From Litoditis marina (lineage: Eukaryota > Nematoda > Chromadorea > Rhabditida > Rhabditidae), in NCBI GenBank assembly GCA_964036275.1, contig OZ038439.1, positions 806,001-870,000 of the forward strand: a DNA stretch of 64,000 bases, given 5' to 3'. The notes below the pieces were generated by a model that made no database searches, was not told where the DNA came from, and saw only the letters and a list, made by a program, of their open reading frames with translations. Made by a program: the position numbers and the translations under genes. Below, one piece after another: positions 59,522 through 64,000 of this stretch (position 1 is its first letter; every line of letters starts with the position of its first letter).

Positions 59522-61762
59522 ATCTCTCTCTCTCGCTTATTCGATCTTTCTTTCTCTATCTTTCTCTCTCCCTTTGTCTCCATCTCGGTTCTCTTTGTCT
59601 CCCCCACCGCTCTCTCTATTCTACTCTACTCTGTCTATCTCTCTCACTTTCTCTCTATTCTGTTTCTTTAACACTCTTTGTCTATCTATCACTCTCTCTT
59701 TGTCCATCTCTCGTCTGTCTGTTACCTCTCTTTCTCACAAACTTATTCTATACCCCCACCCCTCTCTCTCTCTCTCTCTCCCTCTCTCCCTCTCTCTCTC
59801 TCTCTCTTCTTTTGTATTTAATCATGTACTTCCCTTATTCTAGGTTGAAATCGAGCGCGGAAAGACGTTGGCCATCCAGATGTTGGCCGAGGGAAAACTG
59901 AACAGTCGCGGAGAACGAGAAGTGTTCTTTGACCTCAACGGACAGATGAGAAGCATGTTCGTACAGGACAGGGAGGCCAGCAAGGTACGGTAGACAGGAA
60001 ATGTGATGTGTAGTTAGGTTTGTACAGAAATTAGGATACGGTAAACATCATTTTTGATGGGTGGTAGGGGTCGTCGAAGAAGTTAGATACGGTAGACAAT
60101 ATTTCTGATGTGTTGTTGGGTTCGAACAGGACAGAGAGGCCAGCAAGGTACGGTAGACAGGACTTATGATATGTGTTGGGAGGGATGCAGACATCTTTGA
60201 AGTGTGAGAAGATAAAGTGATGTGTTTCTAAAGTAGAAAAAACACCTAGGTAAGCAAATAAAGACTTTATTCACCCTGATCCCGGAAATCGTGAAGAAAT
60301 AAGGATTGTTGAGATTTGCTCTTTGAACAGGATTTATAGGAGGTAGGAGAGATAGTTGCATACACAAGAGTCTCTTATTCTTTCATAATTTTTGCGAACC
60401 CTCCGTGTTTTGTCGTGTCGCGACCGCCTCAAAACGGTGACATTCAACGATTTTCCGTAAGATTATAGCTGATTTTGTATGAACATCGTTAGTTAACAGC
60501 TCGCTACCCCAACTTTTACAAGGATTCGTTCGCGACTCCCCCTTTTATAAGGGGCCTTGGCGGTGTATGGATAGTTGACAACTGAGTGGGTAAGCCAATT
60601 GTAAATGAGTCCTATGTCTGATGTCTCTGTTTCCAGGAAATCATCACCCGTCCCCGAGCTCTGCCCGGAGTTCGCGGCTCAATCGGAGCCCCGATGCCCG
60701 GAGATGTGCTCGAACTCAAGGTCAAGGAGGGAGACAAGGTAAACATTATTTTTGGCATGTCGATTTTTGAATTATCGTTATTAGTATTGAAGTTTCTAAG
60801 AGTTCATTCTAGTTTTCATGAGCCTAAATTTATGAATGACAAACTCGAAAGTATTGAGGCGCTACATTTTGATTATGGTTATTCGGCAATTTATTTTTGG
60901 CATGTCGATTTTTGAATTATCGTTATTAGTATTGAAGTTTCTAAGAGTTCATTCTAGTTTTCATGAGCCTAAATTTATGAATGACAAACTCGAAAGTATT
61001 GAGGCGCTACATTTTGATTATGGTTATTCGGCAATCAAGCTTGTGATAAACAGAACAATAGTAAAAAAAACTTACGATATGTGCATTCTTTCTTTAGTAT
61101 ATGACATCACTTGAACTTTATATTACGTACATCTTTACGTTCTTCACTCACCGTGTCCTCAAACTGGAAACTATGGAAAGTGTGATAGCGTTCTACAAGT
61201 GTTTAATTCGATCATCAACAATCATAAACATACATCAGTGAAGTTGTCCGAATAGTCAGAAAAATTCAGAAAACAGAATACTTTTTCGCCGAAATCAAGA
61301 AAATTGGTCTACTTTTGATCAAAAAATCAGAAATTTTCACGTTTTCACATCTAAAACGGACTACTTTTTGACGCTTAGTCGCACCTTACTGGTCTTTGAT
61401 CATAAATAATCTAGTTCGATGATTCGATCGCCAATAATGTAATTGAACCGTTTGAAAGAACAAGAAAAAGATCCCGCAACTATCAGAATAACTAATCGTT
61501 AGTTATGGAATAGTCGGTTATCGATAGTTATAAATAATGCATATACTTTGACATTAGGCAATTAGGCTCATCTCAACTTACTGTGTGCCCAATTTCATCT
61601 GTGTCTTCCCAGGTGACCCCCAAACAGCCGCTGTTCGTCCTGTCTGCCATGAAGATGGAAATGGTCATCGACAGTCCCATTGCGGGCACAGTCAAGAAGG
61701 TCCACGCCGCACAGGGAAACAAGCTGGCTGCTGGAGATTTGGTCATCGAGGTTGAGCCTTAG
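46595..61762 (+). CDS. pyc-1: pyruvate carboxylase, complete, 1177 residues
   Basis: Thirty exons: 46595-46702, 47398-47490, 47829-47942, 48402-48533, 48827-48903, 49190-49292, 49535-49649, 49857-49924, 50290-50392, 50624-50723, 50942-51104, 51461-51559, 51846-51929, 52147-52302, 52668-52746, 53000-53111, 53540-53652, 54008-54164, 54464-54578, 54843-54968, 55363-55503, 55797-55905, 56871-57028, 57294-57380, 57572-57700, 58155-58315, 59324-59462, 59844-59984, 60637-60738, 61613-61762. Total 3534 bases, all phases agree. Carries out ATP-dependent carboxylation of pyruvate to oxaloacetate in mitochondria (anaplerosis, gluconeogenesis). Residues 1-36: Arg-rich targeting sequence. Biotin carboxylase: ATP-grasp loop [11 protein letters not shown] (192-202), E321-N323-R325, QVEH 327-330. 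Carboxyltransferase: D570 in [11 protein letters not shown], carbamylated K739, metal ligands H769 and H771. Biotin lysine K1142 in SAMKMEM. These residues sit two before the human positions. No missing key residue; single-chain tetrameric type. Confidence 0.97.
46971..47128. mobile_element. CAGTRAGGT-ended MITE in pyc-1 intron 1, copy 1
   Basis: Starts CAGTGAAGCTGTCCGAATAG and ends AACTTACTG; inside are CGGACTACTTT and TTTTCACGGGTTTAACTC. Shared with 47215-47370 and 61236-61391. Confidence 0.7.
47215..47370. mobile_element. CAGTRAGGT-ended MITE in pyc-1 intron 1, copy 2
   Basis: CAGCAAGGTTGTCCGAATAG at the left, GCTTAGTCAGACCTTACTG at the right: TIR-like CAGYAAGGT / ACCTTACTG. Confidence 0.75.
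56163..56234 (-). tRNA. tRNA-Pro (anticodon UGG)
   Basis: Minus strand, 72 nt, in the intron between pyc-1 exons 22 and 23, antisense to the host gene. The acceptor stem GGCCGGA pairs with TTCGGCC (one G-T pair), discriminator C. D-arm/A-box TGGTCTAGGGGTA, anticodon arm TCTCGCTTTGGGTGCGAGA with UGG, T-arm CCCGGGTTCGAATCCCGGG. All stems pair, no intron, so it looks functional. Transcribed by RNA polymerase III from its own internal promoter. Confidence 0.97.
57029..57205. repeat. GA-rich simple repeat in pyc-1 intron 23
   Basis: Imperfect GAGA, including a G10 run at about 57067. Confidence 0.85.
58898..59042 (-). mobile_element. tRNA-derived SINE, family C, copy 1, in pyc-1 intron 26
   Basis: Minus strand begins with a tRNA-like head: A-box TGGCGCAGCGGTCTA, B-box GGGTTCGAATCC with fully paired T-arm. 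A 65-bp body follows (plus strand: CCCATCTGTGTAACTATGAC, ATTAAGCGATCAGGGTTCAC, GCTATTTCGTTTTC). The body recurs almost unchanged at 62582 and 62937. Confidence 0.85.
59463..59820. repeat. CT-rich simple repeats in pyc-1 intron 27
   Basis: Nearly the whole intron is pyrimidine-rich, with CT runs at about 59476-59536 and 59761-59808. These give spurious Ser/Leu-rich open frames. Confidence 0.9.
60127..60176 (+). pseudogene. duplicated 3' end of pyc-1 exon 28 with its donor
   Basis: CAGGACAGAGAGGCCAGCAA, then GGTACGGTAGACAGGA repeats the exon 28/donor boundary (59964-60013, CAGGACAGGGAGGCCAGCAA). Two further degenerate TACGGTARACA units lie between. The duplicate has no acceptor, so it is a cryptic donor copy in intron 28. 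Confidence 0.8.
60746..61035. repeat. two-copy 145-bp tandem repeat in pyc-1 intron 29
   Basis: 60746-60890 and 60891-61035 look identical by eye over almost their whole length. Marker: TTTTTGGCATGTCGATTTTT starts each. Indicates a very recent duplication, or an assembly duplication. Confidence 0.95.
61236..61391. mobile_element. CAGTRAGGT-ended MITE in pyc-1 intron 29
   Basis: CAGTGAAGTTGTCCGAATAG to GACGCTTAGTCGCACCTTAC, closely similar to 47215-47370. Confidence 0.75.
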
Positions 61763-62180
61763 GTGACCTTTGATCTACCAATATCCGTGCTATCTCTCTC
61801 TCTATCTTCTCTATGCCTCTTTCTCTCTCTCTCTCTCTCTCTATCTCTCCCTCTATCTGTTTCTCTAGACCTCTCTCCTTCTATCTACCATTTCTATCCT
61901 CTATTCATACTTCCCATTTTGCTCATCTTGGAGATACGGAGTTTCATTGTCAACTGGTTTTCGAGTAGTAAGTAGATTTTAGTAGGGTTTTTAGTTTATG
62001 CTGGTTTTCACGTTTTTCTCTGTGAATTTGGTTTTTCGTGCTGAATTTGCCTTTTTTGATTGCCGAGATGTATAGTTTGCTCAAATACATTCCCGTCATT
62101 GAAAGTTTTTGAGATTATTTTCATTTTTTTTCGCGAATGTACACATTTTTATTTTGTTTGTAAGTTATCGAGAGTTTGTA

Positions 62181-62186
62181 AATAAA
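62181..62186 (+). terminator. poly(A) signal of pyc-1 (AATAAA)
   Basis: AATAAA about 420 bases after the stop, following CT-rich 3' UTR sequence. No earlier AATAAA is seen. Confidence 0.65.
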
Positions 62187-62581
62187 GTATTTCTTTAATA
62201 TTTCCAGTGTTGTTTTCAATTCGAAATTTAGGAAAGTAACTTTCGCACATTGATTTCGTGGTGTTATTTTGTGAACCGGAAACAACCCCCCGACGTTTCC
62301 ACGTTTCCGGTAAAACTTCCGGTTGTACGGAGGCCACGTATTATTTTTCTTACTTTACTTCCTTCACAACTTACTACGATATTTTAAGTGTAGTGACAAT
62401 CACTAACTTTGAACCGGCCTAAAAGTGATTGGAATTTTAGATATATCACATCAAATGAGAAAGTTCTCACTTCTGGTAGCCTACAAAGTTGATTTTTGAT
62501 ATTTTGCGTATTAGAAAGTTGAGTAATGACTTTTTAACTGTATTTCATTAAACTTTAGAATTATTATAGAGCAATAAAATG

Positions 62582-62725
62582 ACCCATCTGTGTAACTATG
62601 ACATTAAGCGATCAGGGTTCACGCTATTTCGTTTTCTTCACGTGGAATTTGTATTGAAGGGGACTCGAACCCAACCAGCTCAATCAAGAGGCGCGCTCCA
62701 GACCACTGCGCTATTCGGTACATTC
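62582..62725 (-). mobile_element. tRNA-derived SINE, family C, copy 2
   Basis: Same 65-bp body as 58898; head on the minus strand GCGCAGTGGTCTGGAGCGCG and GGGTTCGAGTCC. The head has lost the T-arm pairing seen in copy 1. A short TATTATAGNGCAATAAAAT flank is shared with copy 3. Confidence 0.85.
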
Positions 62726-62936
62726 AAGATTTGTTAGTTGTCGAGTGAATTGTAGAGAATACACATTAGGAAAAGTCCACGTACCACAGATGAAAAATTA
62801 TACCACTTTGAAGGTAAGGATGAAATCGCCTAAAAAGGGGATTTTTTAGTAGTTTCAAAACTTTAGGATTTTAACCTCAGTAAAGTTAATTTTGTCTGCT
62901 ACTAAACTCCATATTTATTATAGTGCAATAAAATAA

Positions 62937-63078
62937 CCCATCTGTGTAACTATGACATTAAGCGATCAGGGTTCACGCTATTTCGTTTTCTTCACGTGGA
63001 ATATGTATTGACGCGGACTCGAACCCGACCCGCTCAATCAAGAGGCGCGCTCTAGACCACTGCGCTACTTGGTACACA
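62937..63078 (-). mobile_element. tRNA-derived SINE, family C, copy 3
   Basis: Body identical by eye to copy 2. Head GCGCAGTGGTCTAGAGCGCG and CGGGTTCGAGTCC on the minus strand. Confidence 0.85.
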
Positions 63079-64000
63079 ACTGGAAGTGACAGTTGTGCAA
63101 GATAATAACGGCCAACACGAAGTAGCTATATACACTTGTATAGTCTGTTTCACGCAACAATAGCCCTCCACAGTAAGATTGTAAATATGTCAAGCACATT
63201 ATTCATATCTTGTAGGTAGTATAAATAGTTTAAACTTTAATATTTTGTTTTATACATTGGTTACTACAAGCACAGAAAACAGTGAAGCTAAGAGTCTGTT
63301 TGTTGAATAGATAAATTTCCTTGAATGTTCGGAAGATTACTGTAGAAAGTCACCATTCGGTGAAACGGAGTATACATTTACGATAAAGTTAGTAGGGTTT
63401 CAAGGTTTCAAAAGTTTGAAGTTTCACCCTAACTTACCTTGTTTGACTAACCCTTCACCACACTCATTTCTAACACTGATAGCGTTTTACAAGTTACATA
63501 TTTTTACTAAATTTTATATAGTTTTCACGAAATAGTTTTCTATATCCAATATATTTCCCATTTCCGACTGTCACTTCAAATATCATCAACTGTCAGTTAT
63601 TTTTCGCCCCAATTCGCTGCGCAAGATACTACTTTTTATGTTCCACATGATTCATACATTCCCTATTGCAGTTCTGAAAACGGTTTACATTTATTCGTTG
63701 CTTATAATACTATTCATTCTATTGTTATACTGTTAAAATTGCCACAGACCCTATATAGGGTGCGGTGTTTTGGTATAGTTCGTTTCAACCATCGATAGCA
63801 GCCAGTTACAGTATATTTTAGTGGGCGGAGTCAATTGTGTTGGAAAGTTTCCAACAGCGACCAGCCTAATCAAAATTGTGCATCAGCGAGGTATTGAACT
63901 GAGCTGGGATAGGTGGTGCGGCGCCCACAAGCAGCCGGCCATCTGAACATGTTGGCCCAAACTAAAAACAGTGATATCCAACCATCTTTTCTGGCCGTTT
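63079..64000. other. intergenic DNA at the window end
   Basis: No gene seen. A 12-bp palindrome CCCTATATAGGG at 63751-63762. At 63885-63955 the minus strand has a weak tRNA-like pattern (TGGCCGGCTG and CAGTTCAATACC), possibly another SINE head. Confidence 0.4.

Noticed and set aside
59328..59901. Ser/Leu-rich open frames of 144-171 codons
   Set aside because: They read the CT-rich intron 27 of pyc-1 joined to its flanking exons.

Overview
The window looks like a repeat-rich, gene-poor stretch of a rhabditid (Caenorhabditis-like) nematode genome. Evidence: introns end in TTTCAG or close variants; three of the four genes have an intron-type acceptor directly before the start codon with no upstream exon, the usual mark of spliced-leader trans-splicing; and the four proteins have nematode-type versions (a VPS-72/YL1 tail, a gut-type aspartyl protease, a nematode chemoreceptor-type 7TM receptor, and a 1177-residue pyruvate carboxylase). 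Only about 6.5 kb of the 64 kb is coding. The species cannot be named from the sequence alone.

Layout. 161-1836 (+): last three exons of a vps-72-like gene. 2750-5379: a homogeneous 63-bp minisatellite of 41 full units plus a partial one, each unit carrying a strong G-quadruplex motif. 5.4-23.2 kb: no convincing protein gene, but a dense set of mobile and repeated DNA: a hAT-type MITE with perfect TIRs and an 8-bp target duplication, several other MITEs, tRNA-derived SINEs, a local array of duplicated ~1.2-1.6 kb blocks, and a 1.65-kb foldback-ended element inserted into that array. 23859-29656 (-): a complete ten-exon aspartyl protease gene. 30.4 kb: 199 bp of perfect CT repeat. 34405-40974 (+): a nine-exon 7TM receptor whose N-terminus holds six 9-residue repeats. 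41827-43478: second copy of the 1.65-kb element. 46595-61762 (+): complete thirty-exon pyruvate carboxylase (pyc-1), with a tRNA-Pro(UGG) gene antisense in one intron and several MITE/SINE copies in others. 62-64 kb: further SINE copies.

How it fits together. The genes appear functionally unrelated: chromatin remodelling subunit, secreted protease, chemosensory receptor, anaplerotic mitochondrial enzyme. There is no sign of an operon; the genes are kilobases apart. The most interesting material is the non-coding fraction: (1) the 63-bp G4 minisatellite, (2) the 1.65-kb element with a ~200-bp palindrome at one end and an internal ~128-bp repeat dense in TGACGTCA (CREB/ATF-type) sites, whose insertion point can be read from a duplicated, uninterrupted copy of its target, and (3) at least three tRNA-derived SINE families. 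Exon coordinates below were set by hand from splice signals and phase; all three complete gene models keep an open frame across every junction. One junction, exon 1 to 2 of the 7TM gene, needs a weak acceptor.
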